Assembly (NCBI GenBank): GCA_008828725.1 | Contig: MEHQ01001521.1 | Span: 70,065-134,064, forward strand | Direction of reading: 5' to 3' | Length of the DNA stretch: 64,000 nucleotides | Source of the DNA: Saccharina japonica | Taxonomy: Eukaryota > Sar > Phaeophyceae > Laminariales > Laminariaceae | Part shown: positions 41,290 to 54,600 of the stretch, one piece after another | Numbering within the stretch: the stretch's first letter is position 1 | How the letters are laid out: each line of letters begins with the position of its first letter | Made by a program: the position numbers and the translations under genes | Notes under the pieces: model-generated | Database searches by the model: none | What the model saw: the letters and a program-made list of their open reading frames with translations, nothing else | Told to the model about the DNA's origin: nothing

Positions 41290-41890
41290 AAGACCGGGTA
41301 GGAGGTTGGGGGGGCACGTGCGATGTGAGCGGCGAACTCCAAGACAATCGTAACATGGGCAAACACATCCCGGGGGCGTGTGGAGGGAGGAGGGGGGAGG
41401 GGGCAGAAATATGGAGCCTGAGCACTATTAGTGGTAAGGAGTAAGTGGGCGTTAGAAATCAGGGCGGGGTGGGGTTTCGAGGCTATATGGCCTGCAGTGA
41501 AGCATACTGAATACGGGTTGTAGGGGTTGTATACTTTCTAGGTATCTCCCTGAAATACATTACTAGCTCGTACCTGCGACTACGTAGGCATCTCCCTGAA
41601 ATAGGTAGATATCGCTGAAAACTACTACTACTACCATAGACTGGTAAGGAGGTTGGGGGGGCAGGTGCGATGTGAGCGGCGGACCTCAAGACAATCGTAA
41701 CATGCGCGAACACATCCCGGGGGTGGGTGGAGGGGGGGGGGGGGGGAGAGAAATATGGAGTCTGGGCACTGCGAGTACGAGTAGTGGTAAGGAGTAAGGT
41801 GGGCGTTAGAATCAGGGCGGGGTGGGGTTCCGAGGCAATATGGCCTGCAGTGAAGCATACTGAATACGGGTTGTAGGGTGGCACACTTTC
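41290..41890. repeat. About 347-bp tandem duplication
   Basis: GGAGGTTGGGGGGGCA at 41301 recurs at 41648. Both units then share GTGCGATGTGAGCGGCG, ACACATCCCGGGGG and CAGTGAAGCATACTGAATAC. A short CATCTCCCTGAAATA motif recurs at the junctions (about 41547, 41590, 41897, 41950). Confidence 0.8.
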
Positions 41891-42049
41891 CAGGTATCTC
41901 CCTGAAATACAGCAGTTCTAGCTCGTACCTACGAGCACGTACTGGTAGGTATCTCCCTGAAATAGGCACATATCCCTGAAGTGCAGCAGTAGTGGTCCCT
42001 CTATTGTGCGGGTGGGGTATTACTGCTGTAGTGCCGGTTGTCCGCTTTA

Positions 42050-42608
42050 CCGTAATCATGCGAGAGTTGGCACCGGGGTGCGATCGATTTTTAAATGTTT
42101 CTACGTTGTGTTTTTTATCGCACCCCGGTGCTATCTCTCCGATGGGTGCCAACCTTCCGATGGGGGTGCGGAAATACAATTAAATCATGCCGTTCTTCAA
42201 TTTTGGCGCACCCCCGGTGCGATCTCTCCGATGGGTGCGCTGCTGAATCGAAATACACCGGGCCGTACTGGGGCAACGGTGCTGCGTAAATGACTCAAAG
42301 CTACCTAAAACGACTTGACCTACCATGCGTTGGTAAAGAACGTTTGAGAGGAGTGGCGCACTGGTGATATCTCATCGGAAAATGAAAGAAATGAGAATAT
42401 TACCTACTACAGACCCTTGACAGACCCGCTGCGGTGGCCCTCAAATTTCTATTTATGTCGGAGAGATCGCACCGGGGTGCGATATCTCCGATGGGGGTGC
42501 GAAAACACGATTAAATGTTTCTACGTTGTGTTTTTTATCACACCCCGGTGCTATCTCTCCGATGGGTGCCAACCTTCCGATGGGTGCCAACTCTCGCATG
42601 ATTACGGT
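42050..42608. mobile_element. Inverted-repeat element with repeated CCGATGGGTGC internal words
   Basis: ACCGTAATCATGCGAGAGTT then GGCACC at 42050-42075 is the exact reverse complement of GGTGCCAACTCTCGCATGAT then TACGGT at 42583-42608. Inside, ATGTTTCTACGTTGTGTTTT and CGGTGCTATCTCTCCGATGG occur twice (about 42095 and 42513). No protein frame. It looks like a fold-back or MITE-like element of about 560 bp. Confidence 0.65.
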
Positions 42609-42699
42609 ACTCGTTTTATGTCTGTGGAATCGTTTGACACATACGGGATTCACCAATATGGTACTGTTGTGTGCGGAGTAGTGCCGGTTGTCGCTACGT

Positions 42700-43312
42700 A
42701 AATATTGTCGGTACTGTTGGCTGGCGCTTATCGGCACTACGAGTAAAGAGGGACCACTACGTACTACTTCTGTACTGCAACCTTGCAAAGTTGGGTATCG
42801 ACCGATCCGCAGAACTCAGCCGACGCGACGTCGTACGTATTTATACGTTCTCGTAGATATTTGCTCAAGCTCTCGTCTATTTCGAAAGCGATTTATGCTA
42901 AAACCAGTTGGTACGACGTGAAAACATGGCGGTAGGCCAACTCCACAGATACCTTGGCATCAGCTCGAACACGCCGTGCTCTATCATATGGTACAGTACT
43001 CGTAACTGCATGTATGGCTCGTTTACGTCCAGTACGTACACGAACACAAATCAGGTTCTGCCTTGGTTCTGCCGCAAAAAAATATGATACCAGCACGATA
43101 GCTGTGAGAATAACCGATTGAATGGTTAATATTCAACTTTAAGGCTACTTGTTTTCTTTTGCGGCGCAATTACAATTTTATCGAACGTACGTACGTAAAT
43201 CTGAAACCGTCGACTACGACCACCGCGAGGTAGACACGAAGACCAAGACGTGACTGTTACCAGGTATACACCTGTGTAGCCTCCAGCAGGAGCTCACAGA
43301 CCCGAGAAGATA
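42700..43312 (+). promoter_or_regulatory. Upstream region of CFAP70, promoter not resolved
   Basis: About 600 bases lie between the inverted-repeat element and the CFAP70 start codon. No TATA box or initiator could be assigned with confidence. The 5' UTR must lie here, unless an upstream non-coding exon exists. Confidence 0.3.
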
Positions 43313-44252
43313 ATGGAGAAGGATCCCGGTCAGATTACCGTGGCTGTTGGCCGCGTGTGCCTGCGCTTTAAGAACAAAGCAGACGCAAAAAATGGGCAAG
43401 TTTTCGTCAAATGCGTTTTCGCCGGCGAAGGCAGCTCGTTGTTCGTGGCAAGGCCTGCTTCTACAGGTAGCGGCCAAGAGACACCGGGGGCTGATAGCAC
43501 CGCTCTCCTGCCGCCACCAACCGCGCAGTCTGAGCCAGTCGGTATCACAGCTGCTGTGTCCCAGGCTCTCGAAGAGGGTGCGGCGGCTGCTGCTGTTGGT
43601 GAAGCTGTTGACGATGCTGGCGCCGGCGACACTGCTGCTGCGACACCAGCCGTCGGCGCAGCTGCTGCTGCTGCTGCTGTCACGGACATAGGTTTCAGCC
43701 TAGACTCGACCAAGTTCGTCTTGGCGGAGCAGAACCTTTCTCTTCTCGAAAATACAGTGATCAAGATCGAGTTGTGTATGCGCGGCGGGTGTGCGGGATC
43801 TGAAGACGCAGCCGACATCGTTGTTATCGGTACCGTAGGTGTTAAAATCGCTTCCGTTCTCAGGGGCGAGAACCAGTGGACGGCCGACCTCGCTCTGGGC
43901 ACCTACACCCCAACCCCACCCCTCGCCGACCCCACACTGCTGCCGGTCGACGAGAGCTCGCAAGAAGCAGGAATAGGGGAACTTACTCCTACGACTGAAT
44001 CGGCTGTTCGAAAAGAAGGGGACGACGATGCAGAAGACACCTCTGCAGGCCCGCTTGAGTACGGGGGCTCCACGTCTACGATACGGGTGACGTTGGCGAC
44101 CGACGATGATACGGCGGACTACACGCTCGGCGCGGGCTCTTTGTGGACGGACGGCGCGGAGGTTGGCGGCGTGCCCGAGGGATGGAAAGTTCGACCCCTG
44201 CCTGAGACGGAACGCTCGTCCTGGAACGATGCCATCGCACAGATACTTGCAG
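43313..44252 (+). CDS. CFAP70: CFAP70 exon 1: N-terminal C2-like region
   Basis: The ATG at 43313 opens MEKDPGQITVAVGRVCLRFK, and CTTGCAG/GTATAA ends the exon in phase 1. An Ala-rich insert (GAAAAAVGEA, VGAAAAAAAV) is followed by FSLDSTKFVLAEQNLSLLEN and VGVKIASVLRGENQW, beta-rich pieces like the N-terminal domain of CFAP70. The 3' part reads SSWNDAIAQILA. Confidence 0.8.
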
Positions 44253-45506
44253 GTATAAATATGTACGACTCGTACTCGTACGAGTATATACGAGTATACA
44301 CTCACACATGTATGATACGTATTAATACGTATCATACGTACCAGGAAGTTGGTGTGTATACCTCGTGAGGCAACGATGCAACCATGCAGAACGTTGTATG
44401 ATACGTATAAATGTGCGTGTCTGAGGTCTGATTTGTAGGAGGGGTTATTTGGCCCGATCGTGATACGACAGGTACAGCAGTACAGGTATCGCCACTACGT
44501 AGGGGGGGGGGGCGCTGGCCTGTATTTTTCGCAAGTATAGTCGTGCACACGCCGGTACGTTACTCGTGGTGAGCTGTGTGACTCTATTAATAGACAGGTT
44601 ATCGTACATAATAAGCTACGTACGAGTATACACATCGTACTACTGTACATGCGTACGAAGCTGTATGCACTGCTAAGTTGTGCTGGGGACGCAACGGTGC
44701 GTCGATAATCGCACGTAGACCAGAATAATGCATACCCAAAAAAATAGTATCCTTACCCATGACGTCTGTGAGATGCAAGGCGGCACACACCCGATTCCCA
44801 GAGAAACGTGCGCCTCCGTGCGAGCGTCACTTTTTATACGAGTACGGGTCCTGCCTGCCTATTGTACATCTGCCGCGGCGACTCCACTAAATGATGCAGG
44901 TCGACCACGGCACGAGTACACAATGTGGTGGGGTGCAGACGCGACCATCCCAGATGCCGCAACAGCAGTGGAACAGGGGGTCCCCAACTTCCCGCCGATG
45001 AGGCTCAGCGGGGGCGTCTTGAGGTTAGTTTTGAGTCGTAAAAGTCATGCATAGACTACCTACCGTAGTGTAGGGGTAGAGTCAGGTGCATACCAGGCAC
45101 AATGGTTGATATATGTTAATATTTCACGGCACAGACCTGCACCAGGCACACCGGTTGACATATATTAAAAGTCCACAGCCTACTACACCAGATATATTGG
45201 CTGATGTCTAAAAGTGCATCGCGAGCACAGGCCTCGCCTGGTGCTTATAACCTCCCCCAAAAGAAACAACCGAGTTCGACCCGGTACGAATGGTTGGCAC
45301 GATCAACTAGCCGCTAAACCCCGCGAACTCTGTGTACCTTCCGAGGTGATGACTCTGTGGCTTCCAGCTTGCTAGGTTGAACGCAAGCAAAAAAATGGAG
45401 TAATTCACCGCGGACTACGCCTCAAAAAGAATAGACTCTCCCAAAGGTTGGCACCTCATTTTCTTCCTTCCTAGCGTTCACGCGTTCACGTTTTTGCCTG
45501 CCTGCC

Positions 45507-45591
<85 letters not shown>

Positions 45592-45594
45592 GCC

Positions 45595-45627
<33 letters not shown>

Positions 45628-45630
45628 GCC

Positions 45631-45691
<61 letters not shown>

Positions 45692-48600
45692 GTCTATTTG
45701 TGTGTATATCTGTCTGTGTCTCTGTATATCTACCTCTCTCTTTCGACCCTTTCTAGCTACACCCCGGAAGACCAGCCCGCCGACACCTCTTCAGTCCACA
45801 GCGATGCCGCAGGCGCTGCGAGTAACCCAGTCGGCGGAGGAGCCGGGGGAGCAAATCAAGGGGGAGGTAACGCTGACGAGAGCGGAACACCGGCGCCTGT
45901 CGAGCCGCCTTCCGGCACCTGGTCCGTACGATTCCCACCCTCCAAACTGTCGAGCCATTTCTTGCACCGCACATCAATGCGTGCTCTCCGACGAGCCCTT
46001 GCGTCGAGCGAGGGCGCGAACGTCCGGGCGACATCAGCGACGACGACGACGGCAATCCCGGTGTTCCTCGACCGTCGCGAGCTCAAACCGCCGACACCGT
46101 TAGAGACCGGCCCGCCCGGAAAGGGTGGGAAGGGGGCAAAAAAGGGCAAGAAACCGGCGGGCAAGGGGGCGGCTCCTGAGCCGCCGCCGCCCCCTCCCGA
46201 AGCTCCGTGGCGATGCCGGGCTATCCTGGACCTTTCCCCCTTGGCCAAATTCGACGACGGGGGTGACGGTGGCGGCGGGGGCGGAGGCGGGGGGGGCGGG
46301 AGTTCAGTACTGCCGGAAGGCGGGAAATATGGCGCTTCGCCCTTGCGGGTCGAGCTGAAAGCTTCGTTGGCTCTTCTGCCGCCTGAAAAAGACGGGGATG
46401 CGGCTGGTGCTGAGGTGGATGCTGCTGCCGCTACTACCACCACTGCCGAAAGTGTGGCGGTAAGGATGTTGTTGAGCTGTACCTGGTATATAAGAGCGAA
46501 ACATAAGGCGCTATGTTCTAAATGCTTTGTGGGTTGGTTGAGTGTGCGTATGTTTCCAAAGCGGCTGTGTGACAACAGATATTTTGAGGCCCGCCGCATA
46601 CTCGGGAAAAATGATCACTTATATAAAAAGGAACCCACATGGGTGTTCCCAGCACCGGATGGGCGGTAACGAAGGGAGAAAAAACGTTTGAAAACCCGGG
46701 GGGGGAGGGGGTCGTGGCGACAACACTGCTGGCGAATGGTACAGACATGTTTTTCCTTCTACTTTTACTGTTACGGTGCACGGAATATGTGGTGCTTGCC
46801 CTTCTTCGCTTCCTAATCCGATAACGTTTCCCTCTTGCACCTTTGCTTGTCCGCCACTATGGTCTGTGCTCTAGAGCAACGAAGCAAGCGTGAACGATGG
46901 GGAGAATCCCTCCCCTGAGGAAGTGGAAACCCGCATAAATCAGGTATTGGGGAGACGCAACCCAGCGTGGTTTTTTTTCACACAAGGATAAAGAGAACGT
47001 GAATGTATCTCCATCAAAAGCATTCGTTCCGGTGAAGAGTAGCTGGGGTGGGTAGAAAACGGCAGTGGTATAGCATATGGCAACAGGGTGGCGTGAGAGT
47101 GCGTCGGCTGCTATAGTGGCGACTCCGAGGTGATCAAAGACCTGGGATTCTTTTGTTTCTAGTGTGACTGGCGATCAATACATTTGTCGAGTATCTCTGC
47201 TGCCCCGTCCTCCCCGCCTGATGTACAGTAGGCACTCTAAATTATGGTCTGTGATTTTCGCGCAAGGAGGTTTTCATGCGGAAAAAAACGCAAGGTAAAC
47301 GCCAGTGGGGCGACACCGGTCTCTGTCGCGAGTTAGGTGCTGTAGACAAAATTCCGTTGCTCGGAGCAAGCGAAACCGCTCGTATCCCATATACACTCCA
47401 CCCCTGACCCACCCCCTCCTCGCTATCTCCTTCTCTCGTGGGCAGATGAAGGACTCGAACACGACGCTGCTCGTAACGTTCGCGCTTTCGAGGCCCCTGG
47501 CCAAGGCCCCCGTGCGCCAAGAGACCACGGTGTCCGTGAGCGACGTGTTCGTTCCTAAGGACGTTGGGCCCCGGTAAGCCTGCCATATATAGGTATATAT
47601 ATATATATCACGATCAATCGTCGTTTCTTTCCCCGGGTGTTGTTGTTCGAATCGAAACGTCGGCGTTTCAACCACGCTCAATTTCCTTCCTTCGCCCACT
47701 TGAAAAGTGTCGAGGATTTCGTTTACCACATATACGTATATGCAGCAAAAACCAAACGAAAAACGAAACAAAAAAAAAACGTCTGAAAGTCGGGGTCTGG
47801 TGTTGTGCATGCAAGAGATCTACCGTCCTGCAAGAAAAATCGAGACCACCTTCATTCACCCTTTGAGAGCTGCAACTATTTTTTTGGGATAGTTTACTTG
47901 GACTTAGTGTGGCACTCTGTTTTTCAGTAGTGTAACGGTTGGAGAAGGGGTGGGTTCTACGGTAAGGCGGGTTGATTTTTTGTTTTCGTTTTTTGCTCCA
48001 CTGGTATGTATTATAATCCTCCGCAGCCAGTTCTCAAGCGGGGGACGAGGCAACACAGCAATTGCCGCTGCTTGGACGTGCGCGCGTGTCGGTGCTCTTG
48101 TGGTCGCGCTACGTCGTACTGCTTCGAGATCAACCCCTTGAACGCGACGGTTCGAGCGCGACGCACTCGGACCCGACGATTCGAGCACAACGCATTGGGA
48201 CGCGACGATTCGAGCGCGCGGTTGATCGCCCACTAATGCTTTTCTTCGTCCCAGAACGCACATGTAATATTTGACCCCAAAACACAAAAATGCTATGCAT
48301 GACCCCAAAACGCAGATGTTATACTTGAACCCAAACGCAAATGCTATGCTTGACCCCAAAACGCAAATGCTACGCGTACGAACATCTCCTTGACCTCAAA
48401 AAGCCGTGCCATCTATTGTTTATTCTCCGACAGCACGCCTCCGCGGGACGTAGAGGCGGAGCTCAAGGAGGAGCTAGACGCCTTCGTTCAGGCGGTGCTC
48501 ATGGAGTACGCAAAGCTGTTTCTGGAGCCCGGAGTCGATGTAAGGAGACATAGCGGGCTAAACATCAAGTTTGTTTTGGTATCCTTGGGCGTATAGGGTT

Positions 48601-51600
48601 GAAAAACAAAATTACAGCTCAAGCTCAACACGCTTTCCCACATTTTAATATATGTTGTCGCATGTCCATCTAACTATGTCCACAGGTACTTCTATGTTAT
48701 ATACTACAGTAGTATCATTTTTGCGCGTCGTGTGTAGACGCCATGCTACGTACGTACCGTAAGTGACTAAACTCTATGAGGGGCTCTGTTGCGGGGGGCC
48801 ATAGTAAACAGGACCTACGGTGCATACATAAACCTATATATTTTCCTATTTTTACTAACGAAATTTGGTCCTATTTACTAGTGTTTACTATGGTCCTCCG
48901 TAATAGCACAGATGGAACAAATACACCATGCGCTATACATCTGAACATTACACGGTACAGATCATACAGATGGGGAGTATACCTGACCTGAAGTACCTAG
49001 GTCACGAAGAGGGAAAATTGATGCCCTTTTCGATGCGTGAAAAACTACCAAAAACTATGAAAACAAAGTTTACAGAAAAAGAAAAAAACATGCTGATGCC
49101 AGGATAAAAACCTACAATGACCCCCCACTACAATTTCCGAGAGTTGAACAGGGGGGGGGGGGGGGGGGTGTACTCATGTTGTGCACGGCCGTAGTCATAT
49201 GACCATAGACCCTCGCATCCCTACAATGCCGGGACGGAGCGCGTTGGGTTTTCACCAACCAGGCAGACATTGCTTGCACCAAGCGCGAAACGCCGTGAGG
49301 TATTGGGCGAGTCGCATGGAGGGTGAGCTGCATCCTGCTAAGAACCGCCTCTGAGGCGGACTTGCATATGGACGACAGCTTCAATGAGTTAATTTAATTT
49401 CTGGTGTGGCCACTTCCGGAGGGAGACAACAATGGGTTTTACTATGTAACTGCCTCGCGGACGCCTTACCATATTAACACTACGTGAAACGACCATTCCC
49501 CTTGTGCGGAGCAAAGGTTCTCCACCCCGCACAAATGATCTACTCGACCGCCAGCTTTGGTGACCGCCAAAAAAAAAATAACAAAAAAAAACGGCACCCT
49601 GGTTGTCTAGCTCACGCAGCGAGTGGCGTGTTTTACAGCGTCGTTGCCAACCGACGCCAACCCAACCTATAAATATACATATATAGTTGACAGGGGGGGG
49701 GGGCGGGAATGGTACGTACGCACCCGGGTTATTTTTGGTGGGCGTACTGAAATTTCCGGAGTAAGTCGTACCGTCATCGGAAAAAAAAACGAAANNNNNN
49801 NNNNNNNNNNNNNNNNNNNNNNNNNNNNNNNNNNNNNNNNNNNNNNNNNNNNNNNNNNNNNNNNNNNNNNNNNNNNNNNNNNNNNNNNNNNNNNNNNNNN
49901 NNNNNNNNNNNNNNNNNNNNNNNNNNNNNNNNNNNNNNNNNNNNNNNNNNNNNNNNNNNNNNNNNNNNNNNNNNNNNNNNNNNNNNNNNNNNNNNNNNNN
50001 NNNNNNNNNNNNNNNNNNNNNNNNNNNNNNNNNNNNNNNNNNNNNNNNNNNNNNNNNNNNNNNNNNNNNNNNNNNNNNNNNNNNNNNNNNNNNNNNNNNN
50101 NNNNNNNNNNNNNNNNNNNNNNNNNNNNNNNNNNNNNNNNNNNNNNNNNNNNNNNNNNNNNNNNNNNNNNNNNNNNNNNNNNNNNNNNNNNNNNNNNNNN
50201 NNNNNNNNNNNNNNNNNNNNNNNNNNNNNNNNNNNNNNNNNNNNNNNNNNNNNNNNNNNNNNNNNNNNNNNNNNNNNNNNNNNNNNNNNNNNNNNNNNNN
50301 NNNNNNNNNNNNNNNNNNNNNNNNNNNNNNNNNNNNNNNNNNNNNNNNNNNNNNNNNNNNNNNNNNNNNNNNNNNNNNNNNNNNNNNNNNNNNNNNNNNN
50401 NNNNNNNNNNNNNNNNNNNNNCGGGGACGGGGTCGCTCGCTGTTTCCTCAGGTTTGGTCGGGGGGTTTTTGTTGCATTGTTTATTCCGGTGGAGGGCCCG
50501 GCCCGGGCCTGTCGCTCGGCTGTGCTTGGAGGTGGTTAACTCTATTATGGGGCGAGATTTTGTTGTACTGAATTTATTTTTTGGGGTATGTATCATATGA
50601 ACCTTTGCAGACAATATTTGTCCAACTTTATTTGTCCAAGTTGTTGACGTTTTTTATGCGTGTTGCATGTAAAAAAAAGAAAATGTTGTATATACGTATT
50701 TCAATAACGTTGTCCGACAAGCCGGCTACAAAAGTACGCGCAATTTGTTTTTGTGTGCGCGTTCTCCCCCTCTTTGTGGTACCGCGCCACCACTCAAAAC
50801 AAAAAACGTGGCCACCCACGGAGTGCCAGTTTTACGTGCGCCTCTTCTTCGTGTATGACCGCCGTGTGCATGCCCAAATGTTGTTTTGTGCCACCACCAC
50901 TGAAAACAAAAACAAAAAACACTGATTTTTGTTTTTACGCACGCCCTCTCTCGTGTCCCACCACTAAACACAAAAAAACGCCCCAATGATTCCTTCTCTA
51001 CACACGCTTTCTCGTGCGCCATTGCCTTCAACATGCATCCAATATTTGTTTTAAACTACAACAACAACAACAACAACAACAACGAAACCAATCGGCGGAC
51101 CGACCAAGGAATATCGAGGCCGAGGCTGTACCCTCGTACGTCAAAAGCAACGCGGAGGAATCTCTGGAGGAGAAAGTGGAGCGGTTTGGCATGCTTGCCG
51201 ACGACGCGGAAGCGCGGGGCGCGCGACAGGAGGCGGCGGCGAGGCACGAAGACCGCATCGAGGCGGCGACGGCCGCGGCTGCTGCTCGCGCAGGTGGTTG
51301 TTTGTTTGTTTGTTTGTTTTGCACAGTAGGTACTGTAGAGGTTGTGTTCGTCACCCGCGTGCCATCTTACGTTCATCCTCCTCGTAAGGGGTTATCCACG
51401 TCGATGTGATCTACCTTACCGGTAGAACGGATATTGCTACGTACGTACGTACTGTAGACCATAGTAAGACCCCCTTGTTTCAGAATATATCGTTCTTCGG
51501 GAATTAATTTTCCCAGCCACGGCTCCGAAATTTCGCAAAACAATGGGGGTGGGATGCTTGATTGTTACGCGCGATCAGATTTGGCTGACTGATGACGTCG

Positions 51601-54600
51601 CCTGCTATTGGTGTAGCCTGCTGGTGTGTTTATTTTAACAACATGGGAACCGGCACCTACTACGTTACCATAAGGCGGGGGGGTGGGGGTGTACTCATAT
51701 CGTGCACGGCCGTAGTCGTATGACCATAGACCCTCGCATCCCTAAAATGCCGGGACGGGGGGTGTACTCATGTCGTGCACGGCCGTAGTCGTATGACCGT
51801 AGACCCTCGCGTCCCTACAATGCCGGGACGGAGCACGTTGGGTTTTCACCAACCAGGCAATGCCGGGACGGGTTGGGGGGGGTAAGAAGGGGCACGTACG
51901 TAAGCGCGGAAGGATTGAGGGCGTTTTCGTCGGCCCGTCCGCTGTCTCATGTAAACTTTGGTGTCTGCTACGTGTATGCGCGACGCTCACTTTCGGTTTT
52001 TCTATACATATATACGTGCAATGGGTGCAGCAGTGAATGGTGAGGAGCGCGGGTGTTAGTGCTGCCGAATTATTCCCACCCGCGGATACCATTTTTGTTG
52101 GGGCCCCCATGAAATAAGCTCAGAGTTGTCGCAATATTTCTGCCTCGTGAACAAAAGCCCAATTACATCGAGATGTATTCCTCGGTCACCCAAACGTTTA
52201 GTAGCGGCTAACCCCTAAACCCCAACCCTAAACCCGAAAACCCTTCTCGCCCCCTCCCATTCCCCTCGCTGCGCCTTGGTATATGTACAAAACCAAGATT
52301 GGCGGGTCCTTCTAGCACGCGCCTGGGAAGGGTACGCCCGCTTCTCTCTAGGCGGTTGCTGTCAGCACCAGCACCAGCAGCCGCCGCCATCTGCAAGCGA
52401 CCCAGCAGTCAAAGCCGACCGCGGCGCAAACAACAGCAGCAGCACCACCACCACCAACAGCAACACCAGCACCGCGAACAGAGGGGGTCTGGATCATGCC
52501 GCGCGGTGCCTCGAAGAAGCTCTGCGCGTCTACCCTTCGGGGTCGGACGAGTCGACGGCCGCGACCGCCGTGCTCGCGGCCGTGTCGATGGAGCAAGGGC
52601 AGCTGGACAAAGCGTCGGCGCTCCTGGAGAACGCTCGAGAAAAACACCTGCCTGACCTCGAGGATGGCGCTGATGGGTAAGAAAAACGATCAAGTAACGA
52701 AACAAAAAAAAACAAATATGAGAAAAGAAAAGAAACGAAACGAAACGAAACGAAACGAAACGAAACGAAAAATTAAAAAAAGAAAAACATGTTTCTTTTT
52801 TTCAACTGCGGTATCGTTGTATATTCGAATAAAATTGCTTATTAATATGACCCCACTTCGTCCCTAAATATAATCACAGTTTATATGCTAATATTTAATT
52901 TAAACGGTGCTTATTATTCGGGACAGGGTGGTATAGCCTCACGCTGGCCAAGAATATAATTACCTTTTTGTATTAATGTCAGCGTCCAAACAGAGGCTGA
53001 ATTTCCGGTCAGAGCGGTGCTGGTTTTATTGCAAAGGGATGAACTGACCTACAGTAAAATAATGGTTTTTGTTGTTGTAGGAGGCGGTAAAGGGTTTTAT
53101 AAGGCTGTGAGTTGACCTGGACTTCACAGCTATAATAGCTGTAGTTGGGTTAGTTGAACGGTGAAAAGTTAGTCGAATATATGACTTATTAGTGTCATCA
53201 CCGAAATACATATTTCGAGCCTGAAACGCCCCGAAGGCAGACCCAAAGACGCGGACATCCGTAAATTTAACCGGACGCAAGTAGCTGCTTGCAGTACCTC
53301 TGCATAGCCAACTAATAAATAGTCGGCGGCTCATCGTCAGCTAACCCACGGCCGTTGCCCTTACCGACACGTTGCTCTTATCTGAAGCGAGAATGTGTAC
53401 TCGTACGAAGCTCTTACAGTTGTATACTGGTATATATCGTAGGCGGAACGTGCCGATTTCGACCGTTCTTAAGTCCCGAAGTTACCTTATTTTGGGTGCT
53501 CTTGACTCAGGGTATACCCACTGTATATGGAGGGAGTGCCATCACAATGGTTTTTACTGAAAGGCACAAGGGAGAAAAAAATGTCACCTTTTCAAGTTTG
53601 ATTGGTGAAGCGTCGGATAGGAGTAGTCGGTAAAGGCATTCGTAAGGGGGACTGCATTATTATTGGTATACTTTGTCGAGTATTCAGGTATACGTCATAG
53701 GATTGATAGGTATACGTGGACGGTATGATTGAGATAAGAGCTGCGCATTGTCAGGTGGCAAACGGAATAAAAATACTGACGAACACGAAAGTGTGCCTGA
53801 TATGTACCTCGTATGTATGCTATTTGGTCCTTCTTCCCCTGCCCCAGGTACGAAACGGACGAGCTCGTGGGGTTCATCCCTCGCCGAGAGCACGCCCTGG
53901 CCTGCGTTTTGAGGGACCTGATGGGCGACGCCGCCGGAGCGCGGCGGAGCTTGTCCTTGGCCATCCTTTCGTCCAAAAAGGAAGGCGAGTGTGCAAACGC
54001 TCCCCCGACATCATCGCCACAAACATTGGCGGTTGCGGAACCTGCTTTAGCCAGGGGAAATTATGGGTACATCCCCGGGTTTCCAATAGTGTGGATGATA
54101 GTATGCGTTTTACCGGCAACACCGACACCGACGTGGTCATTGGCGGTCGTGGGACCTGTGATGCACCCCCAGTTTTCCTATTTTGTGGATATGGATCTAG
54201 CAGCAGTATCCGTTTTACCAACACGATAAACATCCACATAATTGGAAACCCGGGGGATGTACTCAGGGTGTTCTCTGACTACCACAGACCCTCACGGTTC
54301 CAACGAACTATCAGTACAGCACAATGCTTGCTTGTTTGTTTGGTTTCCACGTTAGAATGTTATTAGTGCATTTCCTCCTGCTACGCTGTACATAGCATAG
54401 AGATACGTACTGTAGCTTTGGGGATTGCCGTGAGAACTTGCTCGAGCTGCGGGTTCGGGGCAAGCCAGACACTGCGGGCGACTTGTTTTCGGTGTTGTTT
54501 TTATGTCCGGAGTCTATCGACTGTAGCTTGGAAGTGTCCGCGAAACCGGGTGTATACACATTTTCGTACATACTGTTTCGCGCGGTGACAGAGCGCTTGC

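Noticed and set aside
41483-42179. Minus-strand frames of 133 and 182 residues
   Set aside because: They lie in the 347-bp tandem duplication and the inverted-repeat element and share peptide pieces only because the DNA is repeated.
45494-45756. N-terminal LSVC-repeat extension of CFAP70 exon 3
   Set aside because: It is translation of the TGTC array and precedes a good acceptor whose phase fits exon 2.
49623-50614. Open frames of more than 300 codons across the gap
   Set aside because: Most codons are N; the frames are meaningless.
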